Assembly (NCBI GenBank): GCA_964457225.1
Contig: CAYWEM010000013.1
Span: 1-64,000 of the forward strand
Reading direction: 5' to 3'
Length of the DNA: 64,000 nt
Origin: CAYWEM01 sp964457225
Lineage (GTDB): Bacteria; Acidobacteriota; Aminicenantia; UBA2199
The position numbers and the translations under genes are program-made. The notes beneath the pieces are model-generated. The model was given only the letters and a program-made list of their open reading frames with translations, was not told the origin of the DNA and ran no database searches. This document shows positions 48,498 to 56,379 of the stretch, piece by piece. Position 1 is the stretch's first letter; each line of letters opens with the position of its first letter.

Positions 48498-50249
48498 ATG
48501 AAAAATCAATTCCGTATTGTCCCGATTGCTGTCCTGTTATTCCTGTTCCTGGCAGCCTTGCTTCCGGCGGTCAGCCTTGACAGTGATCAGGCTGAAAGAG
48601 AAAAGCACCTGCAGACAGCCCTGGAATCGATCAATGAGCGGGACGGTTCCATTATGCTGCATTTCCTGAGCTCAGACCTGCTCGAAGGCCGGGAAATATC
48701 GACAGCTGGTTATCTGGCCGCCAGTGAATACGCGGCTTCGCTGTTTGCCCTCTGGGGCTTGCAGGTTCCGGAGCCGGAAAAGTCAATCAAGCCGGGCACG
48801 GCCGGCAATTTCCGGTCTCATCCCTATGAAGGGTATTTTCAATCTTTTGAACTGCGTGAAGTAAGTCCTGCGAAAACCCGGGCCCTGATCGTGAGACAGA
48901 GCGGAACAGGCCTGATCAGCCGTGAACTGCAGGAGAACGTTGATTTTACCATGCAGTCCGACTCGGCCTGGAGCATGGAAGCCCCGGTCGTTTTTGCCGG
49001 GTACGGCATTGTTGAGCCAAAAATCGGCTATGACGATTACCGCGGCCTGGACGTGAAAGGCAAAGTGGTGATGATTCTTGAGGGCACCCCTGGAGGTGAT
49101 GATCCGGCTTCTCCCTTTCGCAGTGAAGAACTGAAAAAAAAGTACTCTCAAACTCAGTCGAGAGGTCATGGCCGCGGCGGTTTCAATCCGGTGGACCTGG
49201 CCAGGTCAAAGGGAGCGCTGGCCCTGGTGATCGTTGCTGAGCCCGATTCCGATGGCCGGGATTTCCGTCGGCGCCTGATGGATCGCCGTCAACTTGATGA
49301 CCGTGAAGCGATCATACCTGGAAAATCAAGGGTTTTCAGGTTGCTCGACCGGCAGACAGGACTGTTCGAATCGTCACTGCCGATTTTAACCCTGGGCCGT
49401 GAACAGGCCATCAGCATGTTTTCCCTGGCCGGAAAATCACTGGAAAAACAACGGGAAATGATTGACCGGAAATTCAAACCGGCTTCCATGCCCTTGCCCG
49501 GCATCAGGCTGCGCCTCGAAAACGAAGTCCGGAGCGAACTGGTGCGCTGCCGCAATGTCATTGCCGTTTTGCCGGGCAGTGATCCGGAATTGAAGGATGA
49601 ATACGTCGTGGTCGGCGCCCATCTCGATCATCTGGGCAAGCGAGGGGAATACGTTTTTAACGGGGCCGACGACAATGCCAGCGGCTCGGTGGGCGTTCTG
49701 CAGGCAGCCAGGGCCATGGCCGGTCTGCCGGTCCGGCCGCCCAGGTCGGTGATTTTCGCGCTCTGGACCGGAGAAGAAAAAGGCCTGCTCGGCTCGAGGT
49801 ATTTTGTGGCCAACTCCCCGGTGCCCACCAATAAAATAAAAGCCTATCTGAATCTCGACATGATCGGAACTCCCTGGACCCTGGAACGGCTGCAGCGCAT
49901 GGCCGGGATATGGAACATGGAGCTTCCTGAGGGATTGACCCGGGATGGAGCTTCAGCCGCGGAATTCCTGGCCCTGTCACATTCCCGTCATGATTTCGTG
50001 GAGAATAACCTGATGCGGGCCAACCAGCAAGTGGGGCTGAAACTCCATCTGAGGCCAAGTGATCGGGCCGGCGGCGGCAGTGATCACACTTCATTCGGAC
50101 TGGCCGATGTGCCCTGGGTGTTTTTCATGGCCGGCATGGGTGAGCACTACCATCGCCCCGGAGATCATCCCGGGTCGATTGATTTAAAACTGATGACCAG
50201 GATCAGCAGGCTGGTTTTCCTCAGCGCTTATTTCCTGGCCATGGAATAA
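48498..50249 (+). CDS. M28 family zinc aminopeptidase, exported
   Basis: A 583-residue protein with a signal peptide (about 1-25), a PA-like insert (about 150-250) and an M28 catalytic domain (about 350-583). Zinc-binding and catalytic residues are seen in VVVGAHLDHLG (His), NGADDNASGSVG (bridging Asp), LWTGEEKGLLGSRYF (catalytic Glu-Glu), LNLDMIG (Asp) and GSDHTSF (His). Likely a periplasmic aminopeptidase. GGAGG lies upstream of the ATG. It ends 6 nt before an A-run and hairpin that terminates the convergent gene. Confidence 0.93.
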   Translation: MKNQFRIVPIAVLLFLFLAALLPAVSLDSDQAEREKHLQTALESINERDGSIMLHFLSSDLLEGREISTAGYLAASEYAASLFALWGLQVPEPEKSIKPGTAGNFRSHPYEGYFQSFELREVSPAKTRALIVRQSGTGLISRELQENVDFTMQSDSAWSMEAPVVFAGYGIVEPKIGYDDYRGLDVKGKVVMILEGTPGGDDPASPFRSEELKKKYSQTQSRGHGRGGFNPVDLARSKGALALVIVAEPDSDGRDFRRRLMDRRQLDDREAIIPGKSRVFRLLDRQTGLFESSLPILTLGREQAISMFSLAGKSLEKQREMIDRKFKPASMPLPGIRLRLENEVRSELVRCRNVIAVLPGSDPELKDEYVVVGAHLDHLGKRGEYVFNGADDNASGSVGVLQAARAMAGLPVRPPRSVIFALWTGEEKGLLGSRYFVANSPVPTNKIKAYLNLDMIGTPWTLERLQRMAGIWNMELPEGLTRDGASAAEFLALSHSRHDFVENNLMRANQQVGLKLHLRPSDRAGGGSDHTSFGLADVPWVFFMAGMGEHYHRPGDHPGSIDLKLMTRISRLVFLSAYFLAME

Positions 50250-50281
50250 AAAAACGGGGAACCCTGAAAAAGGGTTCCCCG
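50248..50281 (-). terminator. Rho-independent terminator of the LTXXQ-protein gene
   Basis: An 11-bp perfect stem (CGGGGAACCCT with AGGGTTCCCCG, 50255-50281) with loop GAAAA. On the minus strand the stem is followed by a run of seven T (50248-50254), the canonical layout for the minus-strand gene ending at 50307. On the plus strand the hairpin is followed by CTAAAAAAA, so it is a weak terminator in that direction. Confidence 0.85.
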
Positions 50282-50306
50282 CTAAAAAAAGGGGATAGAG
50301 GGAGTC

Positions 50307-50813
50307 TTACCTGCGGAAGCGCCGTTCCCGTCTTTCGCCGAGTCCGGCCCGGTCCATCGGCTTGCGCATCCTTTCTCGGCGCAATTCCTGCAGTTTGCCG
50401 ATCTGCTCGGGGCTCAGCAGTTCCCTGACGGCCAGGTTATGCTGCAGGGCCAGCAGTTTCAGCTCGGTTTTCAGGGCATCGCTGTCCTTGATCAATTTCT
50501 CCGCTTCCTTGCGGTCGATTTTATCGACCCAGTAAAGCTGGCGCAATTTGTGCTGCAGCAGGCGGATTTCCGACTGTTTCCTGATCACGGTTTCCTGGTG
50601 GGAGTTGCACATTTCCTGGATTTTTTTGACCTGTTGCTCGCTTAAACCCAATTCAGCCCTGTTGAGCAGCAGCATGCCCAAATTATGCCCCCAGCCTGCT
50701 TCGGAAAAACCCATACCCGGCATGCCGGCATACTTGCGGCCAAAACCCCGGGCTTCAACAACTACGACCAGCATGACCATGACTGCCAGTAACAACAATG
50801 CTTTTTTTTTCAT
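50307..50813 (-). CDS. LTXXQ/Spy-CpxP-like periplasmic protein
   Basis: A 168-residue protein with a signal peptide (about 1-22). The mature part has the helical pattern of Spy/CpxP/ZraP proteins: ELGLSEQQVKKIQEMCNSHQ (about 54-73, first LTxxQ-like motif) and ELLSPEQIGKLQELRRERMR (about 131-150, second motif). These proteins are periplasmic chaperones or metal-stress sensors. AAAGGAGG lies 5 nt before the ATG. Single gene with a strong terminator. The Arg-rich tail (RRERRFRR) is common in this family. Confidence 0.85.
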   Translation of the reverse strand: MKKKALLLLAVMVMLVVVVEARGFGRKYAGMPGMGFSEAGWGHNLGMLLLNRAELGLSEQQVKKIQEMCNSHQETVIRKQSEIRLLQHKLRQLYWVDKIDRKEAEKLIKDSDALKTELKLLALQHNLAVRELLSPEQIGKLQELRRERMRKPMDRAGLGERRERRFRR

Positions 50814-50936
50814 ATCAACCTCCTTTCCTTGAGTTCAGACAGTGAAACAGTCCCGGACAGGTTTTCTTGCAGAAAACAAAAAAAAATATCCTGCGTATTT
50901 ACTTTCTTACCTTTTAATCAACCTGAGAGGTGCCGG

Positions 50937-52967
50937 ATGAAATATGGCAACAGCTTGATCACGCTGCTGCTGATCCTGGCCGTTTCTTATCCATTGGCGG
51001 CCCTGGATGAGCATTTCCGCGGTTATTCAGATGAGAAGGCGGTACTGAGCCGGCTGAATCAACTGATAACTCTTTCCCCCGATTCCGTTAAAATGCACCG
51101 GATCGCCAAAACTCCAGGAGGCCGCGATTTGCTGGTACTGGAATTAGCCGCAGCCAAGGCTGGTTCCGGGAAGAAGAGACCGGCTGTTTTCGTGGCCGCC
51201 AATATGGAAGGCACCGTCCCGCTGGCCACCGAAGCGGCCCTGCACCTGGCCGCCTTGCTGGCGGCCGACCCTGAATCCCGGCGGGACAAAACCTGGTACA
51301 TCATGCCGGTCGGCAATCCGGACGCCGCGGCCCGCTTTTTCCGGCGCCCGCTGTACAGCTGCGGACGCAATGATGAGCCTTACAACGATGACCAGGACGA
51401 TCAGGTCGATGAAGACGGGTTTGAGGATTTAAACCGGGACGGCCTGATAACCAGGATGCGGGTACCTGACCCGCAGGGGGAGTGGCTGGCGCTTGACGGC
51501 GAATCAAGGCTGATGCGCCGGGCCGATCCGGCCAAGAATGAAACAGGTGTGTTCAAACTGTATTCTGAAGGCATAGACAACGATCTTGACGGTCTGTTCA
51601 ACGAAGACGGCCCCGGAGGTGTGAATGTAGGTCTCAACTTTCCCCATTATTTCAAACACTTCACCAGCGAAGCCGGCCCCTGGCCGGGCAGTACAGCCGA
51701 GGCCCATGCCGTCATGGCTTTCATCATGGCCAGGCCCGAGATCGCCATGACCATGACCTTCGGCTCCAGCAATTTCGCCCTGCATCCCCCGGCCGGCGGC
51801 CGGCGTGGGGATGCCGACCTGAGCAGAATAAAGATTCCGGAAAGATTCGCATCCTTCATGGGAGCGGACACGGACCGCACCTATACACTTGAAGAGGTAA
51901 TGGAAATGGTTTCCCGGTTCGCACCTCCGGGCATGGAAATCAACGAATCCATGGTCGCCGGTTTCCTGGGATTGGGTGCCGTGGTCAATCCTTTGCCCGA
52001 AGATTTGCAGTTTTACCGCCGACTGGCCGATGAGTACCGGGAATTCCTGAAAAAGAAAAGCCTTGATAAGGCCAGGCTGCAACCGCCTGATGCCCGTGAC
52101 GGTTCCTTTGAACTCTGGTCTTATTACCACCTGGGCCTGCCTGCTTTTTCCATGGACTTCTGGACCCTGCCGGAAATAAAAAAGGAAAACGACAAGAACA
52201 AAGGGATGTCTCCCGAGCAACTGGCGGCCATGAGCAACGATGAGTTCATCGCTCTGGGAGAAGAGAAAATCGAGGAAATGCTGCGCGCGGCGGGCGCACC
52301 CGAGTCGATGAAGGCCCCGATGCTGATCAAGGCATTGCAGGGAGGGATGATGACCACCAAGAGAATGGCTGAAATGCTGAAACAGATTCCGGCCCGGCCG
52401 GATCCGGCCGCGGGCGGCGCCGATCCCCGGGAATTGGCTTTGTTGAGATTCAGCGACCAGGAACTCCAAGGCAAGGGCTTTTTGCCCTGGCAGGGTTTCG
52501 ACCACCCCCAACTGGGCCGGGTCGAAATAGGTGGTGAAGCACCCTTTGCGGCCAATACGCCGCCGTTTCGCATGGTGGGAAGCCTGCTGGAGGCCCAGGT
52601 GCCCTGGGTGCTGCAACTGGCCGGCAAACTGCCTGAGGTCAGGCTGGAAAATCATCAGCTGACTTCACTGGGCAATGGTCTTTACCGTCTGAAGGTCTGG
52701 ATCAGGAATCATGGCGAACTGCCTTACCCCACGGCCATGGGACTGCGAAACAACCGTATTCCTCCGCTGGCTCTGACCCTGCAGGGGCAGGGGCTGGAAA
52801 TCCTCGAGGGGCGACGCCGCAGCCTGGTTCGGAACCTGGGGGGCGGACGAACCGGGACGGTTGAATGGCTGATCCTGGCTGAAAAGAAACAGAAAGTTGA
52901 AATCCTGCTCAGTGCTCCTTCACAACCGGGCGACCGCAGGATCATCGAGCTCGGAGGTGAAAAATGA
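50937..52967 (+). CDS. M14 carboxypeptidase-like protein, predicted catalytically dead
   Basis: A 676-residue exported protein (signal about 1-22) with the same plan as the following M14 gene: an N-terminal carboxypeptidase fold, Asp-rich loops (DQDDQVDEDGFEDLNRDG; DNDLDGLFNEDG) and a long C-terminal part. At the zinc site where the neighbour has NIHGNE it has NMEGTV (about 89-94), so both ligands His and Glu are lost. The third ligand His (neighbour AFHNYGG) aligns with TFGSSNF, and the catalytic Glu (FVGELFL) with FSMDFWT. It is therefore probably a pseudo-enzyme or a partner of the active protein. The ATG at 50937 has GAGAGG upstream. It overlaps the next gene by 4 nt. Confidence 0.88.
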   Translation: MKYGNSLITLLLILAVSYPLAALDEHFRGYSDEKAVLSRLNQLITLSPDSVKMHRIAKTPGGRDLLVLELAAAKAGSGKKRPAVFVAANMEGTVPLATEAALHLAALLAADPESRRDKTWYIMPVGNPDAAARFFRRPLYSCGRNDEPYNDDQDDQVDEDGFEDLNRDGLITRMRVPDPQGEWLALDGESRLMRRADPAKNETGVFKLYSEGIDNDLDGLFNEDGPGGVNVGLNFPHYFKHFTSEAGPWPGSTAEAHAVMAFIMARPEIAMTMTFGSSNFALHPPAGGRRGDADLSRIKIPERFASFMGADTDRTYTLEEVMEMVSRFAPPGMEINESMVAGFLGLGAVVNPLPEDLQFYRRLADEYREFLKKKSLDKARLQPPDARDGSFELWSYYHLGLPAFSMDFWTLPEIKKENDKNKGMSPEQLAAMSNDEFIALGEEKIEEMLRAAGAPESMKAPMLIKALQGGMMTTKRMAEMLKQIPARPDPAAGGADPRELALLRFSDQELQGKGFLPWQGFDHPQLGRVEIGGEAPFAANTPPFRMVGSLLEAQVPWVLQLAGKLPEVRLENHQLTSLGNGLYRLKVWIRNHGELPYPTAMGLRNNRIPPLALTLQGQGLEILEGRRRSLVRNLGGGRTGTVEWLILAEKKQKVEILLSAPSQPGDRRIIELGGEK

Positions 52968-54724
52968 AGCGCTTTTTCATGTTGATGCTTCTGGTGATAA
53001 TGCTCGGCGGGAATTCATATGCCGACGGTATATCCATTCCGCTTTCCTTCTCCGAATACTATCCTCCGGAACGGGTCGAAGCGGCGCTGAAAGCCCTGAA
53101 CCGGCATTACCCGGGCTTGACCAAACTTGACCTGGTGGGGAAAAGCGACGAGGGGCGCCCCATTTACGCCCTGACGATCAACAATCCCAAGAGCGGACCG
53201 GAGCTGGACAAGCCGGGGATATACGTGGACGGCAATATCCACGGCAATGAAATCCAGGCCGCGGAAGTCTGTCTTTACCTGCTTGATTACCTGTTGTACA
53301 ACTACGAGCGCAATGAAGAAATAAAGAAACTGGTTGATCGGGTGGTTTTTTACGTGGTTCCCGTGGTCAACATCGACGGCCGCCATCACTTTTTTCACGG
53401 CCCCTCCAGTCCGAACAGCAATCGCAGCCTGCGCATCCCCAGGGATGACGACAATGACGGACTGATCGACGAGGACTTTCCGCAGGATCTCGACGGAGAC
53501 GGCAACATAACCCAGATGCGCATAGCTGATCCTTTCGGCGCTTATCGCAGTCACCCCGAAGATCCCAGGCTGATGGTCCGGGTCAAACCGGGAGAACAGG
53601 GAGAATGGACCCTTTTGGGCAGCGAGGGGATAGACAACGATGGAGACGGCAGGATCAACGAAGATGCCGAAGGCTACGTGGACGGCAACCGCAACTGGGG
53701 CTTTGACTGGATGCCGGATTACGTTCAGCGCGGAGCTGGTGACTTCCCCTTCCAGGGAGTGGGACTGAAAGCCCTGGCAACCTACATCAGGGCTCGTCCC
53801 AACATCATCGTTTCCTGGGCCTTCCACAATTACGGCGGCATGTTTCTGCGCGGTCCCAGCACCAAGGCCCAGGGCGAATACCATCCGGCCGACGTGGCGG
53901 TTTACGATTTCCTGGGGCTGCAGGCCGAGAGAATCACTCCGGGTTACCGCTACCTGATATCCTGGAAGGACCTCTATGCGACTTACGGTGATTTCGGAGA
54001 ATGGATGGCCATGCTCAACGGCAGTTTCAATTTTGTCGGTGAGCTCTTCCTCAGTGAACAGGAAACGTTCCGCACAGTCAAGGATGAAGAGCGCCGGCAA
54101 AGGGAAAAAATGGCCAGGGAAGAAGACGCCCGGGCCGGTATGTTCGGCGGGGGCAACGAGCTTGAAAGACTGCAGTTCAGCGACCACCTGACTTTGGGCG
54201 AGCTCTACAAACCGTGGAAACCTTTCAAACACCCCCAGTTCGGTGATATAGAAATCGGCGGCTGGGTAAAAATGAGCACCCGCCTGCCGGCGCCGTTCAT
54301 GCTCAAGGACCTGGTGCACCGCAATGCCATGGCGGTTGTCTTTTCGGCCAGGCAGACCCCTCAGGTCAGCATGGAAATACTGGAAGCAAAAAAAATCGGC
54401 AGGAACCTGCACCGGGTAAGAGTAAGGCTGGTAAACACCAATGCCATTCCGACCATGAGCCAGCATGCCCAAAAGGTAAAGCTTTATCCGCTTGACCAGG
54501 TGACCGCCGCCGGGCGGGGACTGCGGGTGTTGGCGGGCGGCACCCTGATCAACACGCTGACCGATGAAGTACGCTACAAGGAGCATCGCCCGGAACTGCA
54601 GTTTCTCTCTGTTCCAGGCTTCGGCAAGGTCGACCTGCAATTCCTGGTGTCCGGAAACGGCAACCTGGAACTGAGTTACAAGTCACGTCATGCCGGCCGT
54701 AAAAAAGTGATTGTCAAACTGTAA
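52964..54724 (+). CDS. M14 family zinc carboxypeptidase, exported
   Basis: A 586-residue protein with a signal peptide (about 1-20) and an M14 domain. Zinc ligands H93 and E96 are in GNIHGNEIQ; the third ligand is in WAFHNYGG; the likely catalytic Glu is in NFVGELFLSEQE. Two Asp-rich inserts (DDDNDGLIDEDFPQDLDGDG; GIDNDGDGRINEDAEG) look like calcium-binding loops and are typical of this subgroup. The C-terminal third (about 420-586) is an accessory beta domain. It overlaps the inactive paralogue by 4 nt, so the two are made together. Likely cleaves peptides or cell-wall peptides in the periplasm. Confidence 0.92.
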   Translation: MKRFFMLMLLVIMLGGNSYADGISIPLSFSEYYPPERVEAALKALNRHYPGLTKLDLVGKSDEGRPIYALTINNPKSGPELDKPGIYVDGNIHGNEIQAAEVCLYLLDYLLYNYERNEEIKKLVDRVVFYVVPVVNIDGRHHFFHGPSSPNSNRSLRIPRDDDNDGLIDEDFPQDLDGDGNITQMRIADPFGAYRSHPEDPRLMVRVKPGEQGEWTLLGSEGIDNDGDGRINEDAEGYVDGNRNWGFDWMPDYVQRGAGDFPFQGVGLKALATYIRARPNIIVSWAFHNYGGMFLRGPSTKAQGEYHPADVAVYDFLGLQAERITPGYRYLISWKDLYATYGDFGEWMAMLNGSFNFVGELFLSEQETFRTVKDEERRQREKMAREEDARAGMFGGGNELERLQFSDHLTLGELYKPWKPFKHPQFGDIEIGGWVKMSTRLPAPFMLKDLVHRNAMAVVFSARQTPQVSMEILEAKKIGRNLHRVRVRLVNTNAIPTMSQHAQKVKLYPLDQVTAAGRGLRVLAGGTLINTLTDEVRYKEHRPELQFLSVPGFGKVDLQFLVSGNGNLELSYKSRHAGRKKVIVKL

Positions 54725-54774
54725 ACAAGGCCGTTTTCAGGGTTTCTGAATCAGGCTTAAGCCGGAATGATTGC

Positions 54775-55803
54775 CTAGTCGGCCAGGAGCACCTGTTCTC
54801 CGCCTTCCCGGTAACGGACCTGGCCGATCAGGTAATAAGCCTCCCCGTTTTGTCTCAGGATGCCTTCGACTGCGGAAAGGTCGTTTCTCGAGATAAGCAG
54901 TACCATGCCGATGCCCATGTTGAAGACGCGGAAACGTTCTTTGAGATCTATTTCTCCATGACTGCAGAGGAAACTGAAGATTTCCGGTTCAGGCCAGGTT
55001 TTTTCTATGGTCACGGCCAGGTCTTCACTCAGAATCCTGGGGAGGTTTTCCAGTAATCCCCCCCCGGTTATATGAGCCATTCCTTTAAGCAGTCCTTTTT
55101 CAAGCAGGGGGGTCACAGCGGCCAGGTAGGAACGGTGTACCTTGAGGAGTTCATCTCCTACAGTGGCCTTAAGTTCCGGGATGAATTCATCGACTCTGAG
55201 ACCCATTTTTTCGAAGACGATATGCCTGGCCAGGGAATACCCGTTGGTGTGCAGACCGGATGAGGGTAATCCTATCAGAAGGTCACCGCGGCTCAGGTTC
55301 TTCCCGTCCACCACCTTTTCCCGGTCGACCATGCCGACGATGAAGCCGGCCAGGTCGTATTCACCTTCCTGATAAAGCCCCGGCATCTCGGCGGTTTCTC
55401 CGCCCAGCAGGACAAAGTTGTTTTCCAGGCAGCCGTCAAGTATGCCTGACACCAGTTGGGAGATGACGTCAGGCTCCACTTTGCCGGCACCGATGTAGTC
55501 GAGGAAAAAAAGCGGTTTGGCTCCGTAAACCAGGATGTCATTGACGCAGTGATTGACCAGGCAACGGCCCACTGTATTGTGACGGCCGGTCAGAAAAGCA
55601 ATTTTCAGCTTGGTGCCGACGCCGTCGGCCGAGGAGACCAGCAGCGGCTGGCTGTAATTTCCGGGCAGGGGGAAAAAACCGCTGAATTTACCTATTTCAT
55701 TAACACCCAGGTTCCTGACCATGGCCTTGATGCGGTTGACCGCCTCATTACCGCGGTCTATGCTGACTCCGGCTTCCTCGTACTTGCTTTTTTTTTTCAT
55801 CAT
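54775..55803 (-). CDS. purM: Phosphoribosylformylglycinamidine cyclo-ligase
   Basis: A 342-residue AIR synthetase, fifth step of purine synthesis. Motifs are YEEAGVSIDRGNEAV (about 8-22), LVSSADGVGTKLKIA (about 54-68), VNHCVNDILVYGAKPLFFLD, GGETAEMPGLY, GLPSSGLHTNGYSLAR and HITGGGLLENLPR, all intact. AGGAGG precedes two adjacent in-frame ATG codons; either can be the start. It is 22 nt downstream of a SprA-related gene and probably shares its promoter. purF is also in this window, about 8 kb away and separate. Confidence 0.97.
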   Translation of the reverse strand: MMKKKSKYEEAGVSIDRGNEAVNRIKAMVRNLGVNEIGKFSGFFPLPGNYSQPLLVSSADGVGTKLKIAFLTGRHNTVGRCLVNHCVNDILVYGAKPLFFLDYIGAGKVEPDVISQLVSGILDGCLENNFVLLGGETAEMPGLYQEGEYDLAGFIVGMVDREKVVDGKNLSRGDLLIGLPSSGLHTNGYSLARHIVFEKMGLRVDEFIPELKATVGDELLKVHRSYLAAVTPLLEKGLLKGMAHITGGGLLENLPRILSEDLAVTIEKTWPEPEIFSFLCSHGEIDLKERFRVFNMGIGMVLLISRNDLSAVEGILRQNGEAYYLIGQVRYREGGEQVLLAD

Positions 55804-55825
55804 TCCTCCTGGAAGAACAAGGGGG

Positions 55826-56332
55826 TCAGGCTAAAAGGTCTACCAGGCTTGAATGAAGCTGTATTCTTGCCGGCAGGTCATGGCTTTCATCCTGTTCCTG
55901 CTCGCGGGCTTCGGCCCGGGCCTGGTTTTCCATTATCCTGGCCTGCATGGCCACCCGGCGGTCCTGGGCCGAGGGATCACTGGGTGCCAGTGCGGCGCGT
56001 TGCACCTGGCGGGCCTTTTCCGCGGTGGCCTCCGGATCGCCCGGAACCGGTGAAAGGTCTATTTTAACCTCCCCGCTGACTGCGTAAAGCTGGCCGTCGG
56101 GCCCGCGGCGGTAGGAAAATTGGGCTCCGGAAACGATCACTCCGGCCCCGGCTGTCAGGTGGGCCTGTTCATGCTGCCTGACCTGGCGATCCGTTTTTTT
56201 CAATTCCTGCAATTCCCTGGCTTCGGCATCACCCAATTCGCCGGGGCGATCGGCCTTGAAACCGGAAGCCGGCTGCAGGCGAAGGCTCCGGTCGGCGTAG
56301 CTGGCCGTGCTCATGGGATCAGGGATGTTCAT
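55826..56332 (-). CDS. SprA-related (CJM1_0395-type) putative metalloprotease
   Basis: A 168-residue protein with the zinc-peptidase-like motif VRQHEQAHLTAG (HExxH-like: H-E-Q-A-H, about residues 52-63), then AQFSYRRGPDGQLYAVSGEV and KIDLSPVPGDPEAT, which is the conserved core of the SprA-related family. The C-terminal third is a charged helix. The family is a putative metalloprotease of unknown target. I choose the ATG at 56332 because a TTGACA/TATTTT promoter ends 6 nt before it; the frame extends 18 nt upstream to an ATG inside the promoter. There is no ribosome binding site. purM follows. Confidence 0.8.
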   Translation of the reverse strand: MNIPDPMSTASYADRSLRLQPASGFKADRPGELGDAEARELQELKKTDRQVRQHEQAHLTAGAGVIVSGAQFSYRRGPDGQLYAVSGEVKIDLSPVPGDPEATAEKARQVQRAALAPSDPSAQDRRVAMQARIMENQARAEAREQEQDESHDLPARIQLHSSLVDLLA

Positions 56333-56338
56333 AATTGC

Positions 56339-56367
56339 AAAATAAGGCATAAACGGTGTTTTGTCAA
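56339..56367 (-). promoter_or_regulatory. Strong promoter of the SprA-related gene and purM (leaderless type)
   Basis: Minus strand: -35 TTGACA (6 of 6), 17-nt spacer, -10 TATTTT (4 of 6), then GCAATT and the ATG at 56332. The predicted transcription start is the A of the start codon. No PurR box was recognised. Confidence 0.6.
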
Positions 56368-56379
56368 TTAATCACCCGG

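Noticed and set aside
50861..50877. GTTTTC-TTGCA-GAAAAC inverted repeat as a terminator
   Set aside because: AT-rich 6-bp stem followed by A rather than T on the plus strand and preceded by T on the minus strand; not a terminator.
53015..54640. 541-codon open frame on the minus strand opposite the second M14 gene
   Set aside because: Long antisense frames are common in GC-rich coding DNA; the sense frame carries a complete M14 signature and signal peptide.
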